Of a stretch of DNA of 64,000 bases, positions 21,765 to 34,522 are shown piece after piece (the first letter of the stretch is position 1; the number at the start of each line of letters is the position of its first letter). The stretch is taken from the NCBI GenBank assembly GCA_026168455.1, contig CM047430.1, positions 2,442,869 through 2,506,868 on the forward strand. The letters run 5' to 3'. Both the position numbers and the translations under genes were made by a program. The DNA comes from Theocolax elegans. Its lineage: Eukaryota; Arthropoda; Insecta; Hymenoptera; Cerocephalidae. The notes under the pieces are model-generated. The model had not been told where the DNA came from and did not search any database. It was given only the letters and a program-made list of their open reading frames with translations.

Positions 21765-22302
21765 GTATACTGTGAAAGAGGTCTGCTATATACGTTGTTT
21801 ACGTATAACAACCTAACCTAATTCTGCTCTATACTGTTGCTTGTACAGCTGTAGTGTTTACATACAGCTGTATATCTTCTTCCTTGCTCCTCGTCCTCTT
21901 AATGCGTACTTGTATTAATTACGTGGCTCTTTTACTGCTGTATGTTGGTTGGCGTTGGAGGTTCCATAGCCTTCCTGCCCGATGGTGCCTCTTCACCTAG
22001 TCTGCTGTTCTGTGGAGCTAAGGAGGGTCCTCGAGGCTTCCTTATTTATCTGCTTGACGGTGTTAAACCCGGAGGAGCCTACCTGATGCTGCCCGAGCTC
22101 GTCCAGGACCTTCAACGCCAGGACCATCCTAGTGCTTCGGATGCTTATGTGTGCTGTGCTTGGGATAGGGTTTTAGTCTGTGAGGGTAGGTAGGGCTTAT
22201 TTACTGTGCGGGTAGGTAGGTGTAGGGAATTATATATGGGTAGGTAGGTGTTCGTTGTGGGTTCGATAGCTCGTTACTTGACATGTGCAAAGCACATTGT
22301 CA
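21765..22302. repeat. Truncated LTR of the Gag-only family
   Basis: The last ~120 bp (GGGTAGGTAGGTGTAGGGAA to GACATGTGCAAAGCACATTG then TCACA) match the 3' ends of the LTRs at 55683 and 60841. The upstream part resembles the 19235 solo LTR. The 5' end is missing and is preceded by a duplicated ~28-bp stretch (CCTATGTTTCTGGATCACCC, 21711-21770). Confidence 0.7.
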
Positions 22303-22616
22303 CAATATATATACACGTGCGAAAGATGATTTTTGACTCGCTTCGCTCGAGCGTTCAATTTGCACTTGTTAGGAAATCAACACTTTTGCTCTTGTAAGGG
22401 AAAAGTACTGTTACATTTTTCATGAAAACGAAAATATATTTTTCTATTTTTAATATAATAAATTCAGTTTACAAAGTGTTCATAAATATATATAAATAAC
22501 TTTGTGAATTGAACTATTTTTCATCAGTCTCTCTTCCAGTTCTTAAATCCTCGTTTTTATTCGCAAAAGAAAAAAATTCACACTAAACCAATTTTGAGCA
22601 ATGTTAAGTAAAAATT

Positions 22617-22771
22617 TTTTCGATAGAGTATCCGTAAAGTACGACTTTACGTACTGTTTTGCGGACGTAAAGTGCGACTTTACGAACACGTGTACAGTCT
22701 TTACGAACACGTGTACAAAAAAAATTATTGTATTGAAATTGCTAAGAACTTTACGGATACTCTCTCGAAAA
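22617..22771. mobile_element. 155-bp MITE-like element rich in CGTAAAGT
   Basis: The ends CGATAGAGTATCCGTAAAGT and ACTTTACGGATACTCTCTCG are inverted repeats with one mismatch. Inside, GTAAAGT or ACTTTAC occurs repeatedly, and TTTACGAACACGTGTACA occurs twice in tandem. A second small inverted repeat around GGCCGTAAA follows at 22785-22865. No ORF. Confidence 0.6.
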
Positions 22772-22869
22772 GTAATGTTCGCGCCTCGGCCGTAAACTTT
22801 TTCAGCCTCGCATGTAAAGTAGCGAGTTCTACTAAAAAGTTCTACTTTACGGCCTTGGCACGAAAACTA

Positions 22870-24000
22870 CTATATTAGGTATTATAATTTTATGTTGCTT
22901 TTATTCTACTTTATTTTTTTTCTTACTTTTTTTATTTTTGCTACACTGCGCATTTAATCGATTCAAAGCAGGCCAAGAGGGCATATGTTAGGCCCTTATT
23001 GGGTGTTCAGTATCATTTGAAATACAAAGAAACATTTTCATTTTTTCTTATTTAAAATACGTATAAATAGAGCCTCTTGGATTGATTTTGAATCATAATT
23101 TAAAAAGGGACCTAACTCGAGACCTAACTCCACACAACCCCTCAAATACTATTCATGTATTCATGAAATTTATACTAAATTCGTCCTCAGTTTAAACCCA
23201 GTTCTTACAAAATCAGAACTACATTATAATGAAATTAGTACTACATAAGAATGAGATTAGTACCAACTTTGTATCATATTGGTACTTTAGTAAGCTTAAA
23301 TATCATTATAGTGTTTCTAAAATAAATAAAAAAATAAAGAAATAATTTATTTGACAATAAATTACGGGGTATTCTAAAATACACATTCATAGAGGAATAA
23401 ACTAAACATAATGTATTTCAAGTTTATTATTGTATGCAAATACTGAAAAAAAAAACCAGAGTATTTTTAGTAAAAAAACACGCTTTTTTAAAAAAAGGAA
23501 GAGATATAGAGAAAAAGTCTAAGAAGAAAAAACATGCTATTTTACTCATGGAATGTAGATCTGCACAACAGGCAAAACGCGTGATTCGGGCGCTCCACGC
23601 AGTCCCGCGCCGTCTCTCATATTTAATTGTTTTTGTGCTTTTCATTTCTCCAATTTGAATTTTTCAGGGTTTGAAACTTAAAACTTCCTCTTTCGATTGG
23701 TATAATTTATTTTAAAAAATAGCGTGTCCCACATTGAGGTAAATCGATTTGAATTTTTAATTCACTTTTTCGACCTTTAAAGCGCATTTTTAGACAAAAA
23801 TAACAACACCACTCGGAAGCTGGAAAAAATTCTTTCGATTTATGTCTTATGTTTATTTTGTTAATATTAAGGGTTAATTCGTGAATGAGTTGATCAGAGC
23901 ACCTTTTACGCGAACAACTCGCCGCACGCGCTTGGTGTCTCGCTTTTTATGGACGCTCCCATATACATCGCATTTAAAATTTAAATTAATTTTTTAATTC
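22870..24000. other. AT-rich intergenic DNA, no gene seen
   Basis: Only short low-complexity ORFs, for example a Lys-rich one at 23434-23658 read from A-rich sequence. No homology is recognised. Confidence 0.5.
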
Positions 24001-24029
24001 TGAACAATAAAATTCATCAATTTTTCTTT

Positions 24030-24745
24030 TGTATAAATGTAAAGTATTGTGTCTACTTTTTGAAAGTTGTAATTTGCTCTTGTTAAATTTTCAAAACTAA
24101 AAACAAGACATTTTCTTCTTTCGAATTCTATTGCAACATTTTTTACCTTTTAGAAATAGAAATTTAGCTGCTGCAACTTTTCAAAAGTAAAAATTATAAT
24201 TTTTTAATTTTTATGAACAAGAGTGATATTTTCAACTTTCTAAAAAGATAATTTGCACCATTCTTATTTTCGAAAGTTAACATTTAATTGTGCATACTTT
24301 ACAAAAGTAAAAATTTAACTATTTCGACTTTAAAATTTTGTACAGATATTTTATACTTTTAAAAAGTAAATGTTTTACTATTCCTACTTTTCAAAAGTAA
24401 AAATTGAATCGCATCTCCTTCTCTAAAATATAAATTTTATTTTTTGACTTTTTTGTTCATTCGGTAATTTTTTCTTACTTTCAAAAAGTGAAATATAAAA
24501 AATTTATCCTATTTAAAGGAATAAAATTGATTTTTTTTTAATTTAAAATTATACGACATTATTTTCTAGTTTTAAAAAGTAAACATTTGATTGTTTTTAC
24601 CTTTCAAAAGTAATAATTTAATTATTTCAACTTCCCAAAGCAGTAAATGATATTTTTTACTTTTTGAAAGAATATATTACATACTTTTTACTTATGAAAA
24701 GAAAAAATTGTTCAATTTCTACAATTTTACGTCAAATTTTCTACT
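24030..24745. repeat. Degenerate tandem repeat built on CTTTTCAAAAGTAAA
   Basis: A palindromic core such as CTTTTCAAAAGTAAAAATT recurs about every 50-65 bp through the block (near 24178, 24300, 24387, 24600 and others), separated by AT-rich spacers. The units are highly diverged, so it is old. No coding sequence. Confidence 0.6.
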
Positions 24746-25030
24746 TTGGAGTTTAGAGTGTATGATCTGTCAGAAAGAGTCATATAAATCTTGCTGGAAG
24801 GCTTTTAAGCAAGCTGTCACAACATATACCTTGTATATAGCCATAATGTATATGCCCATATATGGATGAATAGATATATTATAAAAAATATCACATAAAT
24901 AGTGGTGGTGAAGTTTAATAATGATGGGTTAAAAAAGTGTATCGACGGCAAAATAATACATAAAGAGCGGTAATTATTGGTGTTGAGTAGATTACGATAA
25001 GGTAATTTGTTTCGTAACGGCAGCCATTTC

Positions 25031-25351
25031 AAGTTAGCGGGCCCACTGCGTTAAAACTTTCTTACTCTAAAATATCTGTTAGAACGTGATAAAACTTATA
25101 TATTTTTAGGTAATCTTCAACGCCTATAAAAGTGGCAAATTTTGGTCCCAGTACGATTACTCCATTGATATTTGTAAACGGTTTTCTGACGTGGGGCTCG
25201 CTAACTTTCGTATTAAGTTAGCAGACCCCTCGGTTTTTTTTAAAATAAAGAAGCGGCAAAAATAATAACTTAACGGCTAAATTGCGGCTATCTTGCGGCA
25301 ATTAATTGGTAGAAAAAAAGTTGCAAAATTTGCAAGTGGGCCCGCTAACTT
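25031..25351. mobile_element. MITE with 17-bp TIRs AAGTTAGCGGGCCCACT
   Basis: The left end AAGTTAGCGGGCCCACT (25031) is matched by AGTGGGCCCGCTAACTT (ending 25351). An internal subrepeat, TTAAGTTAGCAGACCC, lies near 25215. There is no transposase; target duplication is unclear. Confidence 0.65.
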
Positions 25352-25528
25352 AATATACGTATAGTTAGACCGTAAGTCCAATCTTATACATTTTTGTATT
25401 TTATATTTCATTCATTTTTGTAGCAAACGACCACACGATAGCTGCGCAATTGCACTGCTCCGATAAAGCGAAACAAATTGTTTTTTTATATTTATTGTAA
25501 ATTATTTATTTAAATCGTTACTATAAAT

Positions 25529-26540
25529 ATGGCGTATTCGACACAACAGAAGATCAAAGACTGGTGCTTGTTCTATAGAGACAAAGATATATGTCACTAT
25601 CTTAATGACTTGTCACTCAAAACTACAGGCAGTAAATTTGATAAATTAAGTCGTCTGATGAAATGACTCTTAGGTGATTACGGAGGATCATTCGAAATCC
25701 CACTGGAATTTGCAAGCTTCCTGCAGGGAATGTCAGACACAGTTAAGTAATTAACTGAAAAAGTAAACGCGCTAACAGCAGCGCGAACCCAACTTATTTT
25801 GACCAGCACTAGATTGGACCAGTCACGACAGAACAGCAAGTAGGATTCCAGGACACGCTGACGTACCATTACCTGGACAATACAGCTGTACCACCACAGC
25901 CTATATCCCCAGCACCACTCTCTAGAGGAGTCGGCAAAGCCTGGGAGTGGGGGGGGGGGGCGAACTTCCAAACTCAAGAAAGACTTGGAAATACGAGTGG
26001 TACCATGACCGAGAACAGCACCTGGCAGAGATCTGCAGGACAGCCTATGAGAGACGTCGGTCAAATTGTCCGGAAATCGGGACTACAATCCTCAGCAGAT
26101 GGCGACCAGAGTATTGACTCATTTCTCGTACTTTCGGAATCTTTCGGAAGCCGAATTACTAAGCTCATTACCAGAGTTATTCAAAGGCGTTGCAGTACTC
26201 TGGTACAAAAACGAAAGAAATACGTAATCGATATGGTTCGAATTCCAGAAAGAAGCTCATCACTGGTTCGGGACAAATAGACGGTTCCAAAAGAGATTGG
26301 TTGCCAAAATAAACTCCCGCTATCAAGGACCTGATGAAAAGATACGAAATTATATCACATGTCTAGTCCACACGATACGAAAGCTCGATCGATTTCCAAG
26401 GATCGAGCAGCAACTGGACACATTACACGGCAACCTGCATCCAGAGCTACAAAACCTGGTACGCAGGCTAAATTGTGATTCAATCCATACGCTACTTGAT
26501 CTTGCTGCCGAAGCCGAACTATCGCTAGAGGGATAGAAAG
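25529..26540 (+). pseudogene. Decayed Ty3/gypsy gag
   Basis: The start MAYSTQQKIKDWCLFYRDKD resembles a SAP-like N-terminus. Further on, MRDVGQIVRKSGLQSSADGD and SIDSFL parallel the gag of the intact family member (VRDVGAIVRKWGVRFSGDKS and SIEAFL near 49030). YQGPDEKIRNYITCLVHTIR parallels TQGEDEPVRDYITC. Multiple stops, frame changes and a poly-G run make it a pseudogene. No pol or LTR is linked to it. Confidence 0.7.
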
Positions 26541-26883
26541 TGCTACGATATGAGTCTCAGCTCGCAGAATTTGCGACCTTACTATTATTCTTATCGTATA
26601 ACTAAGAAATATAATCGATCTAACATAATTGTTAATCACACATACGATTGCTACTTTAATTACAATATCATTTCAATAAATCTTTAACATTTTATCTGCG
26701 TAGATAGATAGATAGCAATGTGTAAATCTTAAGCTACTACTATGCAATCCGTCTAAGATGCATTCATACATGCATATATATATATATAGAATAATCGCAG
26801 GTTAGAACGTTACAGTACGTGCTAATCTATCAGAACTTGGTCTTACTTTCGTTCCCTCGGAGCCAACTCACAACGCAGCAAGA

Positions 26884-27485
26884 TTGACTAAGGTTTTTCG
26901 CGTAGGACTTGATCTCTTCATGATTCGTGAAGCTACTCTTTATTATAATTACATAAAATCCACAATGTCATTTTCTGCTGGCCATGATGCCATTGAACTC
27001 TCACTTAACCTTACTAGGTTATGGTCACGTAATCTTGAGGGGATTATACTCCATGATCTAACCTCATTATTTAGAACCTCTTGGATTCAGCCATCGCTCA
27101 CCTCCACATTTACCCATCTTCATTCTACTTTAACCTCCCTTGTAAATAATCACAATGCTTGACCCACAATTATCATCGTTTCTAGCAGTTTTATTTAACG
27201 GACTTTTGGATAAGGGAATCTTTCCTGACATTATCTAATGTACCTTTTTGTTCCCCTGGCGATGCCGAACAGGATTTAATCGTGTTCTGACACGCGCCCC
27301 ATTCAACAGCTCTCATTCCACCTGGAAAGCAACAGTCTCCTAGTACTGCGCCAAGTAGGGTTTTGCAGCAGTCATCCTACCCATACGGCACTCTTGGATG
27401 CCATTGATGATATTCGCAGTGCAATTGGCGTTCGCAAGAACACGATTCTGGTCCTGCTTGACTTTTGTGATGCTACTTTATAATT
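26884..27485 (+). pseudogene. Decayed LINE: endonuclease end and RT start
   Basis: FSAGHDAIELSLNL near 26970 looks like the end of a LINE endonuclease domain. Shifted frames then give LESNSLLVLRQVGFCSSHPT, ALLDAIDDIRSAI and TILVLLDFCDAT, which parallel the QSGFR, DDIR and LLDFSKAF motifs of LINE RTs. It breaks off at about 27480. The clade is uncertain (Jockey or related). Confidence 0.65.
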
Positions 27486-27529
27486 CTATAAAAATAATAA
27501 TTTAAATAAAATTATTTCCGGACCAAGAC

Positions 27530-29700
27530 ATCATCGAAAAATAATAATAATTTATTCGTCCTTATAACCCGGTGGACTCATCCAGAGGGAGTCCCGTTGA
27601 ATTTAAATATAGATCCGGATATCTATACACTCGCGATAACGAATATTTAACTTTCCAAAATAAAACACTGGTTGTGAATATTTATAATACGGGATCTAAG
27701 GGTAGATCCCGTGTCACCACTAACCACAAGAGAGAGATCTTTGATTTATTTTTTTTAAATTAATTAAATAAATAATATAACCAATTAATATAACGCGCAC
27801 TGAATTACTCCCTATCGTCCCACTAATAATATCATTTATTATATTAATAATTAAATTAACTCACCAAAACGATGTAATGTAATCAATATAATAATCAGTA
27901 TAATAATAATAATAATAATAATAATATCCAATAATATTCCTTTTGGCTAGATATATCTATATATATATTTGGAATATTAATTGTTCCTCCTTATTGTCGG
28001 AATAGATCTATTAATAACTCTTTAATCCTCCTTATACGAACAATTAATCCTCCTTTATAATAAAGAAAATTTCAAATATGTCTCTGTGATCGATAGAATC
28101 AGAATAAAACAATATTATGCCCCAGGATCGATAGATTCAGAATGGCGAGGATCCGTTTTCCGAGCCACGCCAGACTTCTTCCCCGATTTTCTATCTCCCT
28201 CAATCTCCTAATATCCCTATCTGTTCTCTCTAGTTACCTGCGAGGGATCCGGCAATATTATAATTCTCCAACCCTTCCGTATCCGTCACAGGTGTAATAA
28301 AGCTACCCATATTTACCCCACTATAGATAAAAATGACAATTAATTTGCATAAGTTATCATTGTCCCAACTGGTATTTCGACTTTCCGCATTTAAGGTAAT
28401 TACAGTCATATAACGTAATATGCTGGTATATTTACCCATACGGAAGTCTTATCTCTAATAAAGTCATCTATTGATCGGTTCGATAGATCACTATATAATT
28501 CCCTAGTTAACAGCGCGAAATTCGAATATAAATTTATCTCCTTACTATTATACACGTGTTCCCCCACTATCCGCGTTCCGAATTCCCTAGACTATATGCG
28601 CGCGATCCCCGTATCGATACGAGCGCGGGCCGTGTGTTCAGTGTGCGCGCGATTGAATCTAGATCGATTCAAGATGGCAACAACTGAGCGCGAGCCGGCA
28701 CGTAAACAACGTACCTCGCGACCATTTCCCCGGGTGTGCGCGATCTCTACCGTCGGGAATAGTACTCGGGTACTACCGCGGAGTGGTGCGCGAACGGAGG
28801 TGCGCGCACGCACCGACCTAGGCTTCTCCAGGCGACGCAGTACACGGCGAGATCCCGACGTCACCGCTGTCAACAACCGCTTCACGGAGACGAATCGGCA
28901 TCTCACTCAGTATACACTATTATGTGTGATCGTGTTTTTTTTGTAACTATATCTATTTAATCATTAATTGTATCTATTAATATAACATTTACTCCCTTTT
29001 AATCAATCTTCTCCCTCATTAACAAACAACAATAATTACAAATCATTATTTTAATCTCTTCTATTATTCATAATAGCTATAACTCTACCTGTTATTCCTA
29101 CCTATTTTATTAATTAATCGTTAGAATATTTCATTTCCATTGTCTTCCTTTTCTTTCCAATTACACCAATCAACGACCCCATGTGTTCATCCTTCACATA
29201 CCTTCCTACACTTATATTATTAGTATTTATAAAATTCTCATTTATTTCCACCTAAGACCCGTCCTTACTAACAATTATATTCATTAGTAAATATATATAT
29301 TAATATAGTTCTCTTTTTCAGATGCAGCGTGCCGAGGAGTAGCTGTCACCGAGGGAACCCCGGACACGCTGATCAAGAGTCAACCATGGGACATCCGCAT
29401 CAACCATAAGGAACGACTAGATAAGTATAAACAATTAATATAATTTATTTCATTTTTCAATTGATAATGATATATATATATTCTTTTTCAGGTGGCCTTA
29501 GTGATATCCTCACATCACACTTCACAAAAGCGTTTAATATTGTGTCTGTTTTGTTGAAAATTCACCATTCATGTAAAATAGCGCAGGTGCTTTTGGTCGA
29601 GTAAATAAAAATTACATACACCTGTAGGAATACATAACTTGATATTTAGTCTGCAGTGACCACTGTTTTGTAATTTGTTTACTTATACGTACCTGCTATA
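27530..29700. other. AT-rich DNA with a GC-rich island, possible old LTR element
   Basis: No protein is recognised. An (AAT)n tract lies at about 27901-27925. A GC-rich block at 28565-28905 stands out from AT-rich flanks and reads open on both strands, probably from composition alone. At 29320-29425 a TTTTTCAG acceptor-like site precedes a 40-codon open stretch (ACRGVAVTEGTPDTLIKSQP), which could be an exon or a retroelement fragment. I could not identify it. Confidence 0.35.
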
Positions 29701-32190
29701 AGTATTAAGGTGTCTCTAAGATATGTATCTTTCGCTAGATTATGTTCTACATTTCAACAGATTTATCAGATACATATTTTCCTTATTTCATTTTAATGGT
29801 TATTTGTATGTAAATATTAGGATCAATGGACATGTTATTTATGTTTTCGTTCGAATAGAAGTTATAAAGTCTATAATAACTTCTACATTTTATAATACAA
29901 AATATAGAATGTTAGAGGATTCCAAAATTAATTGCAAATATTAGACACATAAATAATCCTGAAACTTTGTAACGCTAAACTTTAAACTGGATTTACTCAA
30001 AACATTATTTTTTCTTTTTTTAGCTCAGTTGCTGCAGGATATCTTTGGATTTGGACATTCAATTCAGATAGAATTTTAAGGAGATATTCTTAAACAAATT
30101 TGAATCCACTTGAATGATCCAGTCTGTCACACAAATTGTTTTCAGGTAAGTTGTGTGCTACCTTTTTACAAAAAAAGGTGTGCGCCGTGGGACGTACGGT
30201 AGAAGTGATAACTTCAATCAATTTTTATGTAAACTATTTAATTTTGTAGTTATGTTTAGTCTTGATCATGCATACTAGAATTAAAAAATGTATTGGGAAT
30301 ATATTAAAAAAGGTGTTTTAACTATTATGTAAGTTTTTTATTTCAAGATTATATTTATTAATCGATCGTATAATTGAAATGCTACTTATAACTGCTGTTG
30401 TTACGTTATTAAGTTAATATATCCCCATTATTTTATATTAAAAATGCTATTAAAACTCTTATTCGAAATACTTAATCCTTTTAATAAAACTATTTTTCTG
30501 TTTTATAGTGAATGAATAACATTAAGAATTTGTAGTTAAAGTGAAAGAATGAATTATTCGATGAAGATTCGCCGCATAAATTTGAATTTTGATCAACTGC
30601 GCGTGCTCTATTGCGCTCCCCACCCCGCTAACTGCTTCTAACTTTAAACTAAGTTTATTAATTAACTAATAAGACGATCTTGACAAACTTGATTTCACTT
30701 GATAGATATTTGCAAGATCTAAAAAAGCATATCAAACTTTTTTCTTTATTATAAAGGCTTTTTGAAATATAAGCCAAAAACCGGTTTTTTGTATCTTATT
30801 GAATTTTTTTGATATATCAACGTATTTTTTTTGTTGACAATATAATTTTTTCATAAGAGGACCTTTTTTTAAACTAATTTAGTTGAACTAACATTGGAGT
30901 ATACACATGTACTATGGTAACAGAAAAAGAGAGAGAAGCGCGCTAACTATAGGTGTGAACCGGGCGAGAGTAAGAAATATACAAAGAGTATATTGCGTTG
31001 GACCAGCGAGCATTACTAAGAGAGAGGGAGAAGGACTATAGCGTGATGGGGAAAGCCAGACTGAAAGTCTAGACATGTTGGCGTCGTTACGGAACATTTG
31101 AAAAGAGTTACTCCAACGTGTCACAAGAAGTTATCACTTCAAAAATAATCAAAAATGGAAAATATTGATAACATTTTTTTTGCTTTTTTCAGAAACGTGT
31201 TTTATTTAAGTAGATTGAATGGTAAATAGGATGATGTTTCTCCAACTTGAGAAAAAAGGATGAGCAAAAACAAAGTAGTCAACAGAAACTGGAAAGTGGT
31301 TTCGAATGCATCTTTAACCATGGAAAAGTATAATAAAAATAGTATATTCTAAGTATACGTACTTTCTATTATCCTAAATTTGAATTAACTTTTTATGTGT
31401 TTTTAAAACATTTTGTAATTTTTCAGGTTTTTGAACAGGCTTGTTCCCATAAGCTAATGTATCACCGCCATATTAAATCCGCTATCTTGAAACCGTGTAT
31501 ACCTAATTTCATAAAAACTTTTTATGTGTTTTTAAAACATTTTGTTATTTTTTAGGTTTTTAGACAGGCTTGTTCCCTTAAGCGTATGTATGGCTCCCAT
31601 ATTAAATCCGCTATCTTGAAAACAGTGTATACCTAATTTCATAAAAATCGAACAAAATTTAAAGATTTTGACCGCCATTTTGGATCCGTCACCTTGAATA
31701 CTGAAAACCTGAATGTAAATTTAAAATCAGCAGCTCATAAATACATACATAGCTTGATCAATATTGATTATTAAATATTGTTTTTCGAAACAGTACTAAT
31801 GTAAATGTGAGCTACATACACTCAAACGTATAAAGCTATGCCTTATAAAGAGCACGATTGCCGATTGAAAAAGCTCGTATACAATCGGAAAAGCCCGCGA
31901 GCAAGCCGCGTAAGGACTAATAATGGTCCTACGCACAAGCTTGCTGAGGAGAGGCAAGATAGATTACACAAGTCATCGTAAATACGCGCGTCGTCGGTAA
32001 CGCGTTTCTTGCTAATACATGGCGAGATAGGAAATCCTTAGTAAGGATTAATGCCCGGATTCTAAAATTCGCGCCGTGAAGAGTAACGTGCGATCCCGTG
32101 GAAGAGAGCGTGCTTGTGTAATGTACGGCTCCAGCGGCTCTCCAGGAACCCTATGAAGACGGCGAACACCCCCATTCCAAGTTCCATGTA
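29700..32190. other. Intergenic or intronic AT-rich DNA
   Basis: No gene is seen. It holds a direct duplication at 31386-31640. The position upstream of the XDH exon and the absence of other exons are compatible with a long XDH intron, which is inference. Confidence 0.4.
31386..31640 (+). repeat. Tandem duplication, ~127-bp unit, two copies
   Basis: AACTTTTTATGTGTTTTTAA starts a unit at about 31386 and again at about 31515. Both units run through CATATTAAATCCGCTATCTT and TATACCTAATTTCATAAAAA. Confidence 0.8.
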
Positions 32191-32199
32191 CCCGTGATG

Positions 32200-34245
32200 T
32201 GGCTTCTGGATTCCTAACCAATTTGGGATGGGAACTGCTGTCAAGGCGTGATATGTCTTTACCTTATTTGGCTACCCAGCGATCGCTACGGGTCGGAATT
32301 ACCATCGCCCTACTCCTCGGTCAGGTGACGACCATCGCGTTTTTACGAGGCCTATCTCTACCTCATTTGACAGAGGTAATGATATTTGCCTTGCGCTTGC
32401 TTGCGTCTCACTGCGCGAGATGTCATCGCTCGCAGGAATCGTATTGCAATCCAATTCCTCGTGATTAAGTCGGTCTCGATGTTGTCGTCTTTTCCGTACT
32501 CATTACCATGAACATTAGATAAGTACGGTTTGAGGTAATGGACAAGTCATTTCTCTTCATGTCTTGAACATCCTGGGCTTTATGAGTGCTCTATGAGTAC
32601 TCTATTCCGTTCTTCTTCTATACCAAGTCCCCAGCTTCAAAAAAAGTAACTCATCTTCCAGCATTATAGTGCCGAAGCATTATTAGCTCTAGTTTCAAAT
32701 TTTTGGCAACCAAATATTCTCCAATCGGCTCCGTCTAGCCTGGTCAGGTCGTATCTTGTCTCACAAGGAGGGGTTCCACTTTCCGGGAAACGGATTTCGT
32801 TGCAACTTTGAGAGCTGTTTTCTGGTACCCAAATATGAAAAAATTCATATGAAATTCAGTCTCATAGGCTGTTTGACGAAAAATTGTGAAAAAAATAGTT
32901 TAAGCTTAATCGGCAATAACTGAGAAAGAAATAGACGCTCGTACTCAAACTCAAATCCATTAAATAGCTGAGATGAAGTAGATATAGTTTAAAAAAAAGA
33001 AACTTAAGTATCTTAATTTGGACAAAAGTTATGGAAAAAATAAGAATTAGACGAAATATTTGCCTAAAATGTTTATCAAATTTTAATACTAAATTTTCGT
33101 TACAATTTTATCTAATTCTTATTTTTTCCATAACTTTTGTCTAAATTGAGATATATAAACTTGTTTTTTTAAAACCATGTCTACTTGATCTCAACTATTT
33201 AATGAATTTGAGTTTGAGCAATTACGTCTATTTCTTTCCGAGCTATTAGCGATTAAGCTTAAACATATTTTTTTCACGATTTTGCGATAACTGCGTATAA
33301 ATTTTGTGAAACAGCCTATGAGATTGAATTTCATATGAATTTTTTTAAATTTGGGTACCAGAAAACAGCTCTCAAAGTTGCAACAAAATCTGTTTCCCGG
33401 AAGGTGGAACCCCTCCTTGTCAGTTAACTCGCACACTTAGATATATGAAATTGGTTGGGTAAAAATTGTACGTCTTCTGGTTAACTCTGGAATGTCGCTA
33501 CAGCATTTGCCAATCCATATGGTTAAACTGGAACAAATCAATTCCAGGTACCGTAGAAACCATTATTGGGCGCCACTCCACCTGTAGAGGTATCTGGTGA
33601 TACGTACAGTTCATGTCAATCGTGGAGATGTATCGGGCTTTTTGTGTTTGCAAAAACCGCTAGCATTCTCACCCTTCTTCGCAATCATCACGGAGCTGGA
33701 CTAACAGTTTTTCGAAGGCTTAATAACACCAGTGTCGAGCATCCCGAGAACTTTACGTTGCATTACCTCACGAATTTGGTCAGATACGTGGTAATATCTC
33801 TGCTTGATCTGCCTGGCTGATTCAAGGTCGACTACATGTTCGACATCATAAGATCGGCAGATCTTTGGCAACGTTGTGGATTACAGCAGGTCTAGAAAAT
33901 CGGGCAATTGTGTGCGCTCTTCTTCTGTTACGTCAGCAACACTTGCTGATGATGACGAGGCGTTACCATTTTCCATACTTGCCGTTTCCAGCTGTAGGAC
34001 TTAATCCATTCCCTTTAGGAATAAATGATTGGAATCTTAGTCTAGGACGGCTCGGAATGCTCGGATCAAATTTACTTCGATATAGCTTTCAGCATCCAAG
34101 TTCGGCATGATCGCAACTCGCATTTCTCGAGTCTCTTTACTGATGGTAAAGGATAGCAACACGAGATCATACAACGGATGAGCACTATCATTAGCGAGCT
34201 TAGCGCTGCCAGCTCGTGACTTGATAAGCAATCTGCTTAGAGCGA
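32200..34245 (-). pseudogene. Ty3/gypsy pol relic, internally deleted
   Basis: Minus-strand DNA resembles the gypsy element at 41359-52166. 32200-32700 aligns with the integrase C-terminal part (43780-44220). After a jump, 32700-32760 and 33421-34245 align with RT and protease (46650-47750). The part between integrase C-terminus and RT is deleted. Protein fragments on the minus strand such as MLIKSRAGSAKLANDSAHPL parallel the protease region of the intact copy. It is heavily decayed and older than the copy at 41 kb. A foldback element sits inside it. Confidence 0.7.
32763..33421. mobile_element. Foldback element inserted in the gypsy relic
   Basis: The ends ACAAGGAGGGGTTCCACTTT and AAGGTGGAACCCCTCCTTGT are inverted repeats, and the two ~300-bp arms are largely complementary. 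The gypsy relic resumes on each side where the intact family member is continuous (around 46690-46720), so this is an insertion. No ORF. Confidence 0.75.
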
Positions 34246-34522
34246 TAGCTAGGAGTATCTGTCTCTACTTGTTTTTGAGTTATTAGTTATCAAAACCAAG
34301 GGCTCTTTCGGTGAAATGTTTCATTATTTGCTTATATCTATCGTAAAAGAGACCGTTGGAGTCTAAAGTTTTGGCGTTCTCTATTTTTGTAGTAGAAAAA
34401 TAATTCTAGAATTTGGTAAAGATCCGTTTTCTGTAGATGAGACACTCTTTGTTGAACTAAATCATTCATGACGGTGAACTATTTGCTATAAAATGTCACA
34501 CCAAGCACGTTAATCTACGATT
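34246..34522. other. Short spacer, nothing recognised
   Basis: Sequence between the gypsy relic and the next foldback element. No ORF or repeat support. Confidence 0.4.

Noticed and set aside
23434..23658. Lys-rich 74-codon ORF
   Set aside because: Codes from A-rich low-complexity DNA, with a similar open frame on the other strand.
28596..28946. 116-codon ORF in the GC-rich island
   Set aside because: Both strands are open because of composition; no domain is recognised.
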